In this document: positions 1 to 9,436 of the stretch, one piece after another
Layout: each line of letters opens with the position of its first letter
How positions within the stretch are numbered: the stretch's first letter is position 1
NCBI RefSeq assembly: GCF_014174155.1
Contig: NZ_JABEQM010000017.1
Coordinates: 1 to 62,119, forward strand
From: Gluconacetobacter tumulisoli
GTDB taxonomy: Bacteria; Pseudomonadota; Alphaproteobacteria; Acetobacterales; Acetobacteraceae
Direction: 5' to 3'
Length of the DNA: 62,119 bases
The notes under the pieces: model-generated
What the model was told of the DNA's origin: nothing
What the model saw: only the letters and a program-made list of their open reading frames with translations
The model's database searches: none
Made by a program: the position numbers and the translations under genes

Positions 1-2
1 CA

Positions 3-188
3 CCTCTGGAAATCGGCTCGATTCAGCCCACCCCGGAACTGGTGGACCAATATTTCAATGATTCGACCGACGAAGATGGCGACGGCTCGACGGACATGGC
101 TGGATCCTGGTTGGGCAAAGAGGGCTTCAAGCGTGTCGACAGCCCCGCGTTCCATCCCGAGCTGATGGCGGTCGACGGACCGAACTGA
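3..188 (+). CDS. Unidentified protein, C-terminal end only
   Basis: An open frame enters from the left edge (frame 3) and stops with TGA at 186-188, giving 61 C-terminal residues. The segment is acidic in the middle (STDEDGDGSTD) and then reads GSWLGKEGFKRVDSPAFHPE before ending AVDGPN. Codon use looks like a real gene of this GC-rich genome, with G/C at most third positions. I do not recognise the family. There is a loose resemblance to the tail of manganese catalases, but no diagnostic residue is present, so I make no functional call. The start lies outside the window. Confidence 0.5.
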   Translation, partial: PLEIGSIQPTPELVDQYFNDSTDEDGDGSTDMAGSWLGKEGFKRVDSPAFHPELMAVDGPN

Positions 189-593
189 TACGATCCTGTC
201 CGCGATGATGTCACGGGAGTCGACCACGAAAGCGGTCCCTGCGCATGAGGTTTTCGGTAAACGCGATGGTTCGTACAGCCCGAAAATGTCGAGACGTCCG
301 TGACGCTCTCTGCCAGGAACCGCTTCAGCTTGGCGTTCTTCTCTTCCGGAGCCTTGATCGGCCGATCATGCCGAAGCCGGATGATGAGATGTTGAACTGA
401 TGTGTGATCCGCAGCGCGGTAAGGGAGATGTTGACCCGGTCGATCGCGTCCATGAAATAGCCTGTAACAGGACGGGCAGGATGCCGCCCCGTCTTCAGCG
501 CGATGGCCTGGCCGCGATCGGTCGCCATGCCCGGCAAGTTGCGTGCGGCTTCAAAGGGCGCTTCTAGCCTTCGGCTGAGTGTGATATTGATTT
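189..593. other. Intergenic region with decayed sequence
   Basis: About 400 bp between the left-edge gene and the end of the saccharide operon. Apart from the IS3-type OrfA remnant I see no intact gene. A minus-strand frame through about 366-560 is open but lacks a start and any family match. The run around 578-605 is AT-rich (TTGATTTCTATTTCGAAATA) and contains the short inverted repeat TATTTCGAAATA, so it may lie near a transcription end. Confidence 0.35.
295..375 (-). pseudogene. IS3-family OrfA transposase remnant
   Basis: The minus-strand translation at about 309-350 reads EEKNAKLKRFLAES, which matches the conserved leucine-zipper stretch of IS3-family OrfA proteins (EN-x-KLK-x-L-x-A). 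The homology dies out on both sides and there is no start, no OrfB and no visible terminal inverted repeat. It is therefore a relic. Together with the IS481 relic near 12.4 kb it brackets the saccharide operon. Confidence 0.45.
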
Positions 594-3320
594 CTATTTC
601 GAAATAAATGATCCGGCTTGACCCGAAATGTCCGGCGCGCGCAGGGGGCGCCATGCCTCGATCCGGGGTGGCGCGCGAAGGCCGGAGGGGTGGGGCGTTC
701 CGTCCCACAGGGGGGTGCCAGCATAATAGCGGTTCGCGGCCGTATTGCGGACATGGAGTTCGATCTCGGCCATCCCGGGCCGCCATGTCAGGGCGAAGAC
801 CGCCCGTGTCGTCACGCGTGTACCCACCGGCGCGCCGTCGAGCAGGCAGGTGACGGAGCCTGCGACGTGGGGCAGCACCAAATGCCATGTGGCGCCCTCG
901 GGCGGCGGGGGTAGCGCGATGGTCCGCCGATAGATGCCCGTCCCGGCGAAGCGGGGATATCCCTGTTGTTCCCAGCCGCACGTGGTGGAGATACTGGCCC
1001 AGTCGTCGCCGTCGGCCGGGCGGAACATCCATTCATCGATCAGTATTAGGCTGTCCGCGTCGTCGGCGGAGAGATGCGTGCCCATTGGACGGGGGACCAG
1101 TGCGATCGCGCGATCCGGCGTGTCGGAGGGGATGTCGCGGATGTCCAGGCACAGCAGCCCCTGTGCGGGAAGATCAAGGTGCAGGGTGGCGTTTTCCGGA
1201 ACCACCGCCAATGGATGGATCGTGCCGCTGGCGGCGTCCCAGCTGTCGACGGCACGGCGCACCGGCGCCGGGGCGAGCACGGCCGTGCGCGCGATGTCGC
1301 CGTCATTGACGCAGGCGAGCCTGAGGGTCTTCCCCAGCATCTGGGCGGCGACGCGCTGGGGGGCGCCTTCGATGCGCAGCGGCGCGGGGGAGAGATGTCG
1401 GGCTATGGCGCGGGCAATGGCGTCCGGCGTGTCGCAAGGGGGCGGCATTCCGGCGCGCAGGCGCGCGAGGGCGTCGGACGGTTCGGCGCGGCGGCAGTGC
1501 ACGGGCGGCGCGCCCGAGTGCAGCACGCGCCCCCCCGAGTCGAGAAACGCGGCCAGGCACGCCGCCGTGCGCCCGTCCTGGAACAGGGTGACATGCGGCA
1601 GGATGATGCAGGCGTAACGCCCGCCCGGCAGTACCAGTTCGCCGCCATCCAGCGTGGCCAGGGCGAGTTGGCGCTCGTCAACGATGTCGAACCCGACCCC
1701 GGCGTCGGTCAGCGCCTGTGCCCACCAGCCGAAGGATCGCGTGCAAGGCAGGTCGCCACCACCGGTCCACAGTGTGTCCAGCGGATAGAGCAGCGCCACC
1801 GCCCGCAGGGGCGTGCCGTCCTCGAGGAAGGCGGATAGGCGGGCGAGTTCGGTGAACGTGCCGGGCATGTCCTGCCACCAGGGCTGGAAGTTGAAGCCGG
1901 GCGGGAAGTCGAAGCGTGGATTGAACCCGTCCTGCGTACCGGGGTCGAACCCGTCGGTCAGATACAGCGCGTGCAGCACGACCCGGCGCGCGCCCGAGAG
2001 AAGATGGCGGATGCATTGCATGCGCAGCCGTTCCGCCGTCAGCCCCCATTGCCCGGCGAGGGACGGCGCGCCGGTTTCGCGGCCCGTGGCATATTGTTCG
2101 ACCGTGCAGCGGCTGCGCCCGTTGGCACGGGCGACCGAATCGCCCAGGCGCGCCGAGAGCTGCATGCGATAATCCGCCGCGTCGACCGACGTTGCGCTAC
2201 GGTATGAATCGAAGGCGAAATAATCGACCCCGGGCATGACGCGCGGGTCGATCCCGCCGATGCCCGCGCGCAGGTCCCAGCCGCCGACGTGGGTCAGCAG
2301 TTCGTGCCCGCTGAATTCCACCTGATGGGCGTCGCACCAGTAGCGCAGCGTGCCCAGGAAGGCGGTGCGGATGCGGCGCGCGTGGCGGGTGAAGAACCCT
2401 GCCCGCAGTATGTCCGTGCGTGGTCCGACATCCTGCACCAGCGCCAGCAATTCCGGCATTTCGGCGGTGGTGAGGAGGTCGTCCGCCCACGGCAGGCTGT
2501 TGCCCAGCGCGCCGTAATGGCCGTCCCAGATGTAGAAGCCGGCGTAGGGATGGTCGAAGAAGAAGCCGCCGCCGCCCAGCGCGTCGCGTAGCGGGGCGTA
2601 GACCTTCCGGGCGAACCGCGCGGCGGCCTCGGGCAGCAGGTAGTTCACGAGGCGCGACGTCGCGCAGCGCCCGGCAAGGAACAATGTCACCCGCGTGCCG
2701 TCGGCGCAGTCCGGCAGGAGGATGCGGATCGTACATCCGTCATCACGCGTCGCAATGACCTCAACCGCCGCGTTGGTCTCAAGCCGGTAGCCGGCCGGGG
2801 GGGACGCGCCTTCGACGAAGGTGGCCACGGGTTGCCAGTCGGCCCATCGGGGGGTGCCGTCCTCGTAGCACCAGGTGCGGACGGCGGGGCCGAGAAAGTC
2901 GAGGAAAGGGGAGCGGATGGCGCCGATGTCCAGGATCGCCTCGCCGCGCGTCACCTGCCCCCGGGTCCAGAACAGGTGGCGTTCGCGCAGATGATCCGCG
3001 CCCTGGACCACGCGGCCGCCGCCATGGCCGGACATCCAGCAATATTCGTCGTAGATCTCGATCCCCAGGCCGAGCCGCGTGGCCTCGGCGCCGACGAAGC
3101 GGCAGCGCGCGAGGTAGGCGGGCGAGAGATAATCATCCAGTGGCAGCGAGAGGCGTGCCTGCACCATCACGCTGCCCAGCCCCGCATCCTTCATCCCGGC
3201 GAGGGCCGCGCGGCATGTCGCCTCGTCGGGGATATGGTCCCAGAACCAGAAGGCGGCGGTGCGAAATCGCGCCTCGGGCGCGGTGAACCACGGCGGCGCG
3301 TCGAGGGTGTGACCGGTCAT
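594..3320 (-). CDS. GH106-like glycoside hydrolase (putative alpha-L-rhamnosidase)
   Basis: A 908-residue protein and the last gene of the saccharide operon. The N-terminus carries the signature layout of GH106-type rhamnosidases: AFWFWDHIPD near residue 24, then GLGSVMVQARLSL, LSPAYLARC, and IEIYDEYCWMSGHGGG near residues 85-100. In that family this forms the start of the catalytic barrel. The C-terminal third looks like a beta-sandwich sugar-binding domain (IYRRTIALPPPP, WHLVLPHVAGSVTCLLDG). No signal peptide is evident, so the enzyme probably works in the cytoplasm on sugars brought in by the linked symporter. Its ATG overlaps the stop of the GH63-like gene by 4 bp, implying translational coupling. 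The substrate specificity is inferred from the family; a related glycosidase activity is possible. Confidence 0.75.
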   Translation of the reverse strand: MTGHTLDAPPWFTAPEARFRTAAFWFWDHIPDEATCRAALAGMKDAGLGSVMVQARLSLPLDDYLSPAYLARCRFVGAEATRLGLGIEIYDEYCWMSGHGGGRVVQGADHLRERHLFWTRGQVTRGEAILDIGAIRSPFLDFLGPAVRTWCYEDGTPRWADWQPVATFVEGASPPAGYRLETNAAVEVIATRDDGCTIRILLPDCADGTRVTLFLAGRCATSRLVNYLLPEAAARFARKVYAPLRDALGGGGFFFDHPYAGFYIWDGHYGALGNSLPWADDLLTTAEMPELLALVQDVGPRTDILRAGFFTRHARRIRTAFLGTLRYWCDAHQVEFSGHELLTHVGGWDLRAGIGGIDPRVMPGVDYFAFDSYRSATSVDAADYRMQLSARLGDSVARANGRSRCTVEQYATGRETGAPSLAGQWGLTAERLRMQCIRHLLSGARRVVLHALYLTDGFDPGTQDGFNPRFDFPPGFNFQPWWQDMPGTFTELARLSAFLEDGTPLRAVALLYPLDTLWTGGGDLPCTRSFGWWAQALTDAGVGFDIVDERQLALATLDGGELVLPGGRYACIILPHVTLFQDGRTAACLAAFLDSGGRVLHSGAPPVHCRRAEPSDALARLRAGMPPPCDTPDAIARAIARHLSPAPLRIEGAPQRVAAQMLGKTLRLACVNDGDIARTAVLAPAPVRRAVDSWDAASGTIHPLAVVPENATLHLDLPAQGLLCLDIRDIPSDTPDRAIALVPRPMGTHLSADDADSLILIDEWMFRPADGDDWASISTTCGWEQQGYPRFAGTGIYRRTIALPPPPEGATWHLVLPHVAGSVTCLLDGAPVGTRVTTRAVFALTWRPGMAEIELHVRNTAANRYYAGTPLWDGTPHPSGLRAPPRIEAWRPLRAPDISGQAGSFISK

Positions 3321-5554
3321 TCGGCCGGCAGGAAATGCACACTCAGCCGTGCGCCCGGGGCCGCGTCACGCCATGTGACGTGGGTCGCGCCGTCCGGCCC
3401 GGCCTTGGGCGGCAGCACCCGGTCGTCGAGCCGGACCGAGACGACGCGGCCGTGCACGATGGCGGGCAGCGCGAGCGTGCCCTCGCCCGTGCAGTGCAGG
3501 CGGCACGAAAAGATCCCGTCGCCGAAGTGGAGATCGGTCAGTCGTCCGGTCGCGTCGGTGCGCAGGACCGGAATGTCCCCGTGCCGGAGCGTCGTCACCC
3601 CGCCGGTGGTCTCGAGCGTCACTCTGCCGATCGGGCTGCACACCGGCCCCAGCCGCGCATCCTCGCCCGCAAGGGTGATTTCCCAGCCCGACCACGGGTT
3701 GATGTCCATCACTTCCGCGACCCCCAGCATCGGTAGCATCGCCCCCCACGAGAGGAAAAGGTCCGCGTCGAGCTGGTCGGAGGCCTCGCCGTTGACCGCG
3801 CTGTAGTTTTCGCCCGAGATGCGCCGGTCGACCCACGACTGATCGAACAGGCGCATGCTGCGTTCGGCGAAGCGGGTGGCTTCCGCCACGAAGCCGTAGC
3901 GGCGCAGCGCGTGCCAGATGAAATAATTGACATTGGGCCAGATGCGTCCGCGCCAGTAGACATTGTCGGCGAAGGCCGGATGGTCGCGCGTGGCGTTCGG
4001 GATGACGTATTCGCCGCCGAAGGTCGCCGGGTCCTCCAGATGGCGCAGCAGCGATGCCGCCTGTTCCGCGGTCGCCGCCCCGCAGATCAGCGGATAGAAG
4101 CTGGTCGGTCCCAAGCCCTGGACGAAGTCGCCGTCGCGCTGGCGGTTGGCGAAGATGCCGCGCGCCTCGTCCCATAGTTCGGTGCGGATCAGCGTGCGGC
4201 TGCGGTCGGCCAGTGCCTCGAACCGTGCGGCGCTCTCTTCGCGCCCCGTCTCGCGCGCCATATGCGCCAGCATCTCCGCATCCAGCGCCAGGCTGCAGTT
4301 CAGTCCGACGTCGAGGGTCGAAAGCGTCCGGGTCGCGGGGTCGTAGAGCGCTTCGTCATGGGTCGTGGAATTGTCCATGCCGGTTTCGTTGCGCGCGCCG
4401 AAATGCGTGCCCTTGTACAGGGCCTGCCCCACGTCCGACGTGCCGCAGGAGACCAGGCCGCGCCCCTGCGGATCGCGATGGGCGCGCCACCACAGGTGGT
4501 TGCGGACATGGGGGCCGTACGTGGCCTCGAGCATCGTCCGGTCGCGGGAGCGCAGATACATCATCCACGCCATGAACGCGCCGTTGGGCGCCTGGGTGCG
4601 GTCCACCCAGGCGTCATTCGAGGTGACGATGCAGGCGAAATTGCCCTGTGGCGTAGCGCTGGCCAGCGCGGTCGCCATGTTTTCGCGCGCCATTTCGGTG
4701 TCAAACAGGCCGCACATCAGCGCCGCATAGGTCTGGTCGTTGTACCAGACGGCGAACCTGCCAAGGTTCCAGGTGCGGCTGACCGTGGTGTACGGCCGAC
4801 GGTTCAGCCCGTCGTACAGGGTGTTCCACGCCATGATGTCGCGCACCGCGTCCAGCGCGCCGGCGTGGCGGCCGGTCTGCGCCGGCAGGCACGCGGAGAC
4901 CTCGGGCACCGTGCCGAGCGCCGCGCGGGCCTTGGCGATGGCCAGCGCGGGGTCGTCGGAGACGGCGACGGCGAATGTTCCCTCGCGCATCATTTCGAGA
5001 TTGAAGCGCAGCGCGATGACCCGCCCCTCGGTCCCGCGGCTGCCGGTGTAGAAATAGCCGTTCGCTTCGAAATCGCGCGCGACGTCCTCGATGGTGTCGT
5101 GCGTGGTCACCTGCACCGCGCGGTCGGCCGATACCAGGGCGACATGACGATAGCCGATGGCGACGACCGCGGCCCCCCCTTCGGCACCGTCCTCGTAGCG
5201 CACGATGGCGCCATCCTCGGCCGAGAGGCACAGCGTCACCCAGTAGCGCAGGCCCCATTCGGCGAGCGCCAGCCCCGTCCACGCGCCGCGCATCACGTAG
5301 GGATCGGCCTTGTCGTAGCGAAAGGCGATGCGGGTGCCGGCGTGTCGGGTTTCGAACTCGACCAGGCTGGCGTCGGTCGCGTGCCGCCCCAACAGAAGCT
5401 GCGGCCCCGGGGGCAGCAGGCTGGCCGTGCGGGTGCTGGTGGCGTACAGGACCGGCGTGACATGCACGCCGAGCGGCAGGAAGCTCAGTGCCGCCGGCCG
5501 GTCGGACCAGCTGTTCCAGGCGCGTTCGGCCGGGATGGTGGTATCGAGAATCAT
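3317..5554 (-). CDS. GH63/GH37-clan (alpha/alpha)6-barrel glycosidase (YgjK-like)
   Basis: A 745-residue protein. The second half shows the trehalase/glucosidase I-type (alpha/alpha)6 barrel: TLYDGLNRRPYTTVSRTWN near residue 250, TGMDNSTTHDEA near 395 where the family keeps its catalytic acid, and YWRGRIWPNVNYFIWHALR near 540, the most conserved strip of the clan. The N-terminal about 220 residues resemble the beta-sandwich domain found in YgjK-like enzymes. Members cleave alpha-glucosidic or mannosylglycerate-type bonds; the exact substrate is unknown. No signal peptide is seen. It overlaps both neighbours by 4 bp (ATGA) and belongs to the same transcript as the GH3 and GH106-like genes. Confidence 0.78.
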   Translation of the reverse strand: MILDTTIPAERAWNSWSDRPAALSFLPLGVHVTPVLYATSTRTASLLPPGPQLLLGRHATDASLVEFETRHAGTRIAFRYDKADPYVMRGAWTGLALAEWGLRYWVTLCLSAEDGAIVRYEDGAEGGAAVVAIGYRHVALVSADRAVQVTTHDTIEDVARDFEANGYFYTGSRGTEGRVIALRFNLEMMREGTFAVAVSDDPALAIAKARAALGTVPEVSACLPAQTGRHAGALDAVRDIMAWNTLYDGLNRRPYTTVSRTWNLGRFAVWYNDQTYAALMCGLFDTEMARENMATALASATPQGNFACIVTSNDAWVDRTQAPNGAFMAWMMYLRSRDRTMLEATYGPHVRNHLWWRAHRDPQGRGLVSCGTSDVGQALYKGTHFGARNETGMDNSTTHDEALYDPATRTLSTLDVGLNCSLALDAEMLAHMARETGREESAARFEALADRSRTLIRTELWDEARGIFANRQRDGDFVQGLGPTSFYPLICGAATAEQAASLLRHLEDPATFGGEYVIPNATRDHPAFADNVYWRGRIWPNVNYFIWHALRRYGFVAEATRFAERSMRLFDQSWVDRRISGENYSAVNGEASDQLDADLFLSWGAMLPMLGVAEVMDINPWSGWEITLAGEDARLGPVCSPIGRVTLETTGGVTTLRHGDIPVLRTDATGRLTDLHFGDGIFSCRLHCTGEGTLALPAIVHGRVVSVRLDDRVLPPKAGPDGATHVTWRDAAPGARLSVHFLPAE

Positions 5555-7962
5555 GCTGTCCCTTCGTCCGTGACGATTCCGTTGGCATGGTTGATGCGAT
5601 CGAGCAGCGCGATCAGCCCGTCCTCGTCCGGCTCGCGCCCGAGCGACCAGCTCAACGTGTCATAAAGCCCGAGGAAGGAGGCGCCACAGCGTTCCAGCAG
5701 CGCGTCGGCCGCGGTGTCGTCGGCCGTCATCTGGCCGGCCAGCCAAGGCACCAGGAGCCGGCGCGCGTGATCGGTGGCCAGCACGATGCCCGGCGGTGTG
5801 TGCAGGGTCAGCCGCCGGGCGGCCGTGCCGTCGCCGGTTACGCGAAGCGGCGCACTCAGCCGGATGTCGCGCGAGGAAGCGCCGACCTCGATCGTGACCA
5901 TGCCATCGGGTACGCGCCAGCCGTTCGATGCCACGTCGAACCAGGCGAAATCGCGCGGGCCGAGGGTGAAGGTGACCTGCCGGCTTTCACCGGGGGCCAG
6001 TTCGACCACTGAAAAGGACTTGAGCGCGCGGTCGGGATGGTCCGGCCCCGTACCGCGCTGCGAGGCGTCCCGGCCCAGATAGAGCTGGCAGATTTCATGG
6101 CCGGCTCGGGTGCCGGTGTTGGTGACGGTGCAGTGCACCGCGAGATCCTGGCCCGGCGCCAGCGCCGCGGAGTCGAGGACCAGGTCGCTGTAGCGAAAGC
6201 GGGTATAGGACAGGCCGAATCCGAACGGGAACAACGGGGCGATGCGTTTGCGGTCGTAATGGCGATAGCCCACGAAGATTCCTTCGCGGTACAGATGTTT
6301 TCCGTTCTCGCCAGGAAAGCCGGGCAGAGCGGGACAATCCTCGATCCGCGCGGGCCAGGTGACCGACAGCTTGCCCGACGGGTTGGCATGGCCGAACAGC
6401 AGGTCGGCGATGGCGCCGCCGAACCCCTGGCCCGCGTATCCCGCGGACAGGATGGCGGCGACGTCGTCGGCCCAGGGCAGAAGCACCGCGTCGGGATGGG
6501 TGAGCACCACGATCACCCGGTCATGCGTGCGGGCAAGTTCGCTAATCAGCGCGTCGTGGGCCGCCAGCAGGTCGAGCGAGCGGCGGTCTGCGTTCTCGCC
6601 GCTGACGCTGGGGGGGGTGGAGGCGAAGACGACCACGCTGCGTGCCCCGCGTGCGGCGGCCAGGGCCTCGGCATGACGGGCCGTGTCGGGGGTGCCGTCG
6701 TCGGCCCAGCCGGGACAGTGCAGGAGGCGGACGCCGGGCGGCGCCAGTGCGCGCAGTGCGTCGAGTGGCACATCGCAGGCGCGGGGGCGTACCACGGCGC
6801 TGCCTGCCCCCTGGATCTGCGGCGAGCGGGCGCCCGTGCCGACGACGAGAAGCGTTTCGCCGTCCACGGGGGCCAGCGGCAGGGCGCCCCGCCGGTTGGC
6901 CAGCAGCACGCAGGACCGCGCCGCCAGATGCCGGGCAAGCCGGTGATGCGCCGCGAAGTCGGGCGTCGGCACGTGCGTGCGCGCAGCAGCGCGCGCGCGC
7001 GAGACGAGGGCCAGCATGTTGACGCACGCTTCGTCGAGCGCCTGGGGAGGAACCTGCCCGCCGGCAAGCGCCGCGCGCAGGCGGCGCTTGCGCGCGGCGC
7101 TGTGCGGCATGTCGAGGTCGTTGCCCGCGACCAGCGCGGCCGGACGGTCCTGGATGCCGTGCCAGTCGGATACCACCGTACCGCCGTATCCCCAGCGGTC
7201 GCGCAGCACCTGTCGGAGAAGCCAGGGGTCGGCCGAGGTGTGCGTGCCGTTGAGCCGGTTGTAGGAGGTCATCACCGTCCAGGGCGCGCTGGCGGCGATC
7301 GCGCGTTCGAAGCCCAGGAGGTAGAGTTCGTGCAGCGCCCGAGGCTCCACGACCGAATCCATGCTGGTGCGTTCGGCTTCGGCATTGTTGCAGGCGAGAT
7401 GCTTCAGCGACGCGCCTACGCCATTCCGTTGCAGCCCGTTGATCATGCCGGCCGCCATGTCGCCGGACAGCACCGGGTCCTCGCTGTAATATTCGAACCC
7501 CCGGCCGGCCAGCGGGCAGCGGCGCAGGTTGATGCCCGGACCGAGCAGGATGGAGACGCCGAGCGCGCGCGCCTCGGTGGCCAGCGCCGCCCCCATCCGG
7601 AAGGACAGCCCGACGTCCCAGCTGTTGGCGAGGGCGGAGGCGGCGGGAAAGCATGTCGCGGGCAGGCTGTCGCCCAGCAGCAGGCTGGCGCCCGCCTCCT
7701 CGTCCTCGCCGCCTGTCCGCACCGCGGCGAGGAAGGCGCCGAGATCGGCGTCCTCGCGCGTGATCTGGTCGGGGACGTAGCGCAGCCCGTTCGGACCGTC
7801 GACCATCACGATGGCGGGAATACCCAGACGGGGGATGGGCGCGGTGCTGAACAGGCCGCGACCGCTGACGAGGTCGATCTTCTCCTCGCGCGTCAGGCGG
7901 GCCGCCAGCTCGACCAGTGCGGCGCGATCGTCGGCGATGTCGGCGATGTCTTCGACGGTCAT
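5551..7962 (-). CDS. Glycoside hydrolase family 3 beta-glycosidase
   Basis: An 803-residue GH3 enzyme. The N-terminal TIM-barrel domain has IPAIVMVDGPNGLR, GPGINLRRCPLAGRGFEYYSEDP and the nucleophile motif GTVVSDWHG with Asp at about residue 265. The second alpha/beta domain follows (SVVVFASTPPSVSGENADR, ILSAGYAGQGFGGAIADLLF). The end is a fibronectin-III-like domain (VTNTGTRAGHEICQLYLG), the standard three-domain layout of bacterial beta-glucosidases. No signal peptide is visible, so it is likely cytoplasmic. It presumably removes beta-linked glucose or a related sugar from oligosaccharides imported by the upstream symporter. It sits between the symporter and the GH63-like gene with 4-bp overlaps at both ends. 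Confidence 0.9.
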   Translation of the reverse strand: MTVEDIADIADDRAALVELAARLTREEKIDLVSGRGLFSTAPIPRLGIPAIVMVDGPNGLRYVPDQITREDADLGAFLAAVRTGGEDEEAGASLLLGDSLPATCFPAASALANSWDVGLSFRMGAALATEARALGVSILLGPGINLRRCPLAGRGFEYYSEDPVLSGDMAAGMINGLQRNGVGASLKHLACNNAEAERTSMDSVVEPRALHELYLLGFERAIAASAPWTVMTSYNRLNGTHTSADPWLLRQVLRDRWGYGGTVVSDWHGIQDRPAALVAGNDLDMPHSAARKRRLRAALAGGQVPPQALDEACVNMLALVSRARAAARTHVPTPDFAAHHRLARHLAARSCVLLANRRGALPLAPVDGETLLVVGTGARSPQIQGAGSAVVRPRACDVPLDALRALAPPGVRLLHCPGWADDGTPDTARHAEALAAARGARSVVVFASTPPSVSGENADRRSLDLLAAHDALISELARTHDRVIVVLTHPDAVLLPWADDVAAILSAGYAGQGFGGAIADLLFGHANPSGKLSVTWPARIEDCPALPGFPGENGKHLYREGIFVGYRHYDRKRIAPLFPFGFGLSYTRFRYSDLVLDSAALAPGQDLAVHCTVTNTGTRAGHEICQLYLGRDASQRGTGPDHPDRALKSFSVVELAPGESRQVTFTLGPRDFAWFDVASNGWRVPDGMVTIEVGASSRDIRLSAPLRVTGDGTAARRLTLHTPPGIVLATDHARRLLVPWLAGQMTADDTAADALLERCGASFLGLYDTLSWSLGREPDEDGLIALLDRINHANGIVTDEGTA

Positions 7963-9329
7963 GGGTCAGTCTTCAGCGGGTTGGGGGCGGAGACGGCGGC
8001 GAGGTGACGCTCGGACGGGTAGAGGCAGATCAGCAGGATCGAGACGCAGGCCACGCACATCGGCACGCCGATGAAGCCGAAGGTGATGAAGGCGCGCGCG
8101 GTGGGCGTCTGGGTCGCGGCCTGCGGCACGTAGCCACCCCAGCCAAGCAGCGCCGCCGACAGCGCGCCGCCCATCGCCCAGGCGACCTTGCCGAAGAAGC
8201 TGTTGATCGAATAGGCCATCCCCGCCGCGCGTACCCCGGTGATGCGCGCGCCGAAATCGATCGAGTCGGCCAGCATCGCGTAGAAGACCGGCAGCGTCAT
8301 GCCTTCGAAAAAGCATGTCAAGGTAAAGAGCGCCGCCAGCGGCTCGGCCCGGTTGGGGCTGATATAGAACAGCGCGAGGCAGGCCATGGACAGGACATAG
8401 GGCGCAATGACCGTGCCGCGCGGGCCAAGGCGCCGCACCAGGAAGGGCGAGGCCATCGTGCCGAAGACCTTGCCGATGCCCATCAGGGAGATCAGCAGTC
8501 CGCCGAACATCTTCGGCCGGCCCAGGACCTCGGCAGCGTAATAGATCGAAAGACCGTAGAACGCCGTCATGTTGATGTAGAACAGACTCAGCACGATCGT
8601 CACAGCAATCCAGGCCCGGTTGCGCAGAAGCGAGCCGAGCAGGATCGGCAGGGGCGCCTGGTCGGCGTCGAGCGTGTAGCGTTCGCGGCAGGTGAAATAG
8701 GGGATCATCGCGACGAGGCCGCCGACGAGCCCGGCGACCGCCATCGTGATCGGGTAGCCCAGCCGTTCGTTGCCCTGTCCGAACATCTGCACGGCGGGCA
8801 GGGTACAGGCGCCAACGATGAAGGTGCCCAGCGTCGCCCCACACATCCGGAACATCGCGAGCGACAGCCGGTCCTGGCCGTTGCGCGTCATGACGTTGGG
8901 CAGCAGCCCGTATGGTACGATCACCAGCGAGAAGGTGATCCCCAGGGCGAGATTGCCAACATAGGCCCAGGCCAGCTTGCCGTGCGGCCCCAGGGGCAGC
9001 GGCAGGAAGCAGCAGAAGGTGGCCAGGCCGAACAGCAGCGGAAACCATTTGAGGTAGGGCCGCACCCGTCCCCCGAACAGGATCCGCCGGTCGATCATGT
9101 AGCCGATCAGGGGATCGGAGACACTGTCCACCACGCGGACCAGCAGCATCAGCATTGCGACGCTGGCCGCCGTCAGCCCGTAGACATTGGTGTAGAAATA
9201 AAGAAGGTACGAACCGGACAGGCCGAACAGGCCGTTTCCCACGATGTCCCCGAAGGCGAAGCTCATGCGTTCGGCAAGGCGTGGGCGAGCACCCTTTGCC
9301 TCGAGGCGCGCGGGTGCGTCGATCGTCAT
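7959..9329 (-). CDS. GPH-family sugar:cation symporter
   Basis: A 12-helix inner-membrane carrier of the glycoside-pentoside-hexuronide family (MelB relatives). Diagnostic stretches are MSFAFGDIVGNGLFG at the first helix and VRVVDSVSDPLIGYMIDR, the family's conserved D-P loop, followed by GRVRPYLKWF. I chose the ATG at 9329 because it gives the usual short tail before the first helix and has GGAG upstream. The frame is open to an ATG at 9407, which would add 26 unlikely residues. It is followed by GH3 with a 4-bp overlap and preceded by the TonB receptor, so together they form outer- and inner-membrane uptake of one oligosaccharide or glycoside. Confidence 0.88.
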   Translation of the reverse strand: MTIDAPARLEAKGARPRLAERMSFAFGDIVGNGLFGLSGSYLLYFYTNVYGLTAASVAMLMLLVRVVDSVSDPLIGYMIDRRILFGGRVRPYLKWFPLLFGLATFCCFLPLPLGPHGKLAWAYVGNLALGITFSLVIVPYGLLPNVMTRNGQDRLSLAMFRMCGATLGTFIVGACTLPAVQMFGQGNERLGYPITMAVAGLVGGLVAMIPYFTCRERYTLDADQAPLPILLGSLLRNRAWIAVTIVLSLFYINMTAFYGLSIYYAAEVLGRPKMFGGLLISLMGIGKVFGTMASPFLVRRLGPRGTVIAPYVLSMACLALFYISPNRAEPLAALFTLTCFFEGMTLPVFYAMLADSIDFGARITGVRAAGMAYSINSFFGKVAWAMGGALSAALLGWGGYVPQAATQTPTARAFITFGFIGVPMCVACVSILLICLYPSERHLAAVSAPNPLKTDP

Positions 9330-9436
9330 GCCTGCTGGTGCTCCATCAGCTCTGGTCCTTAGCCCGATATTTATCGCGACGGCCGGATAAGGAGAAGGGC
9401 AGGACATCGCTGTCCCGCCCCGGGGATCGCCGCCGG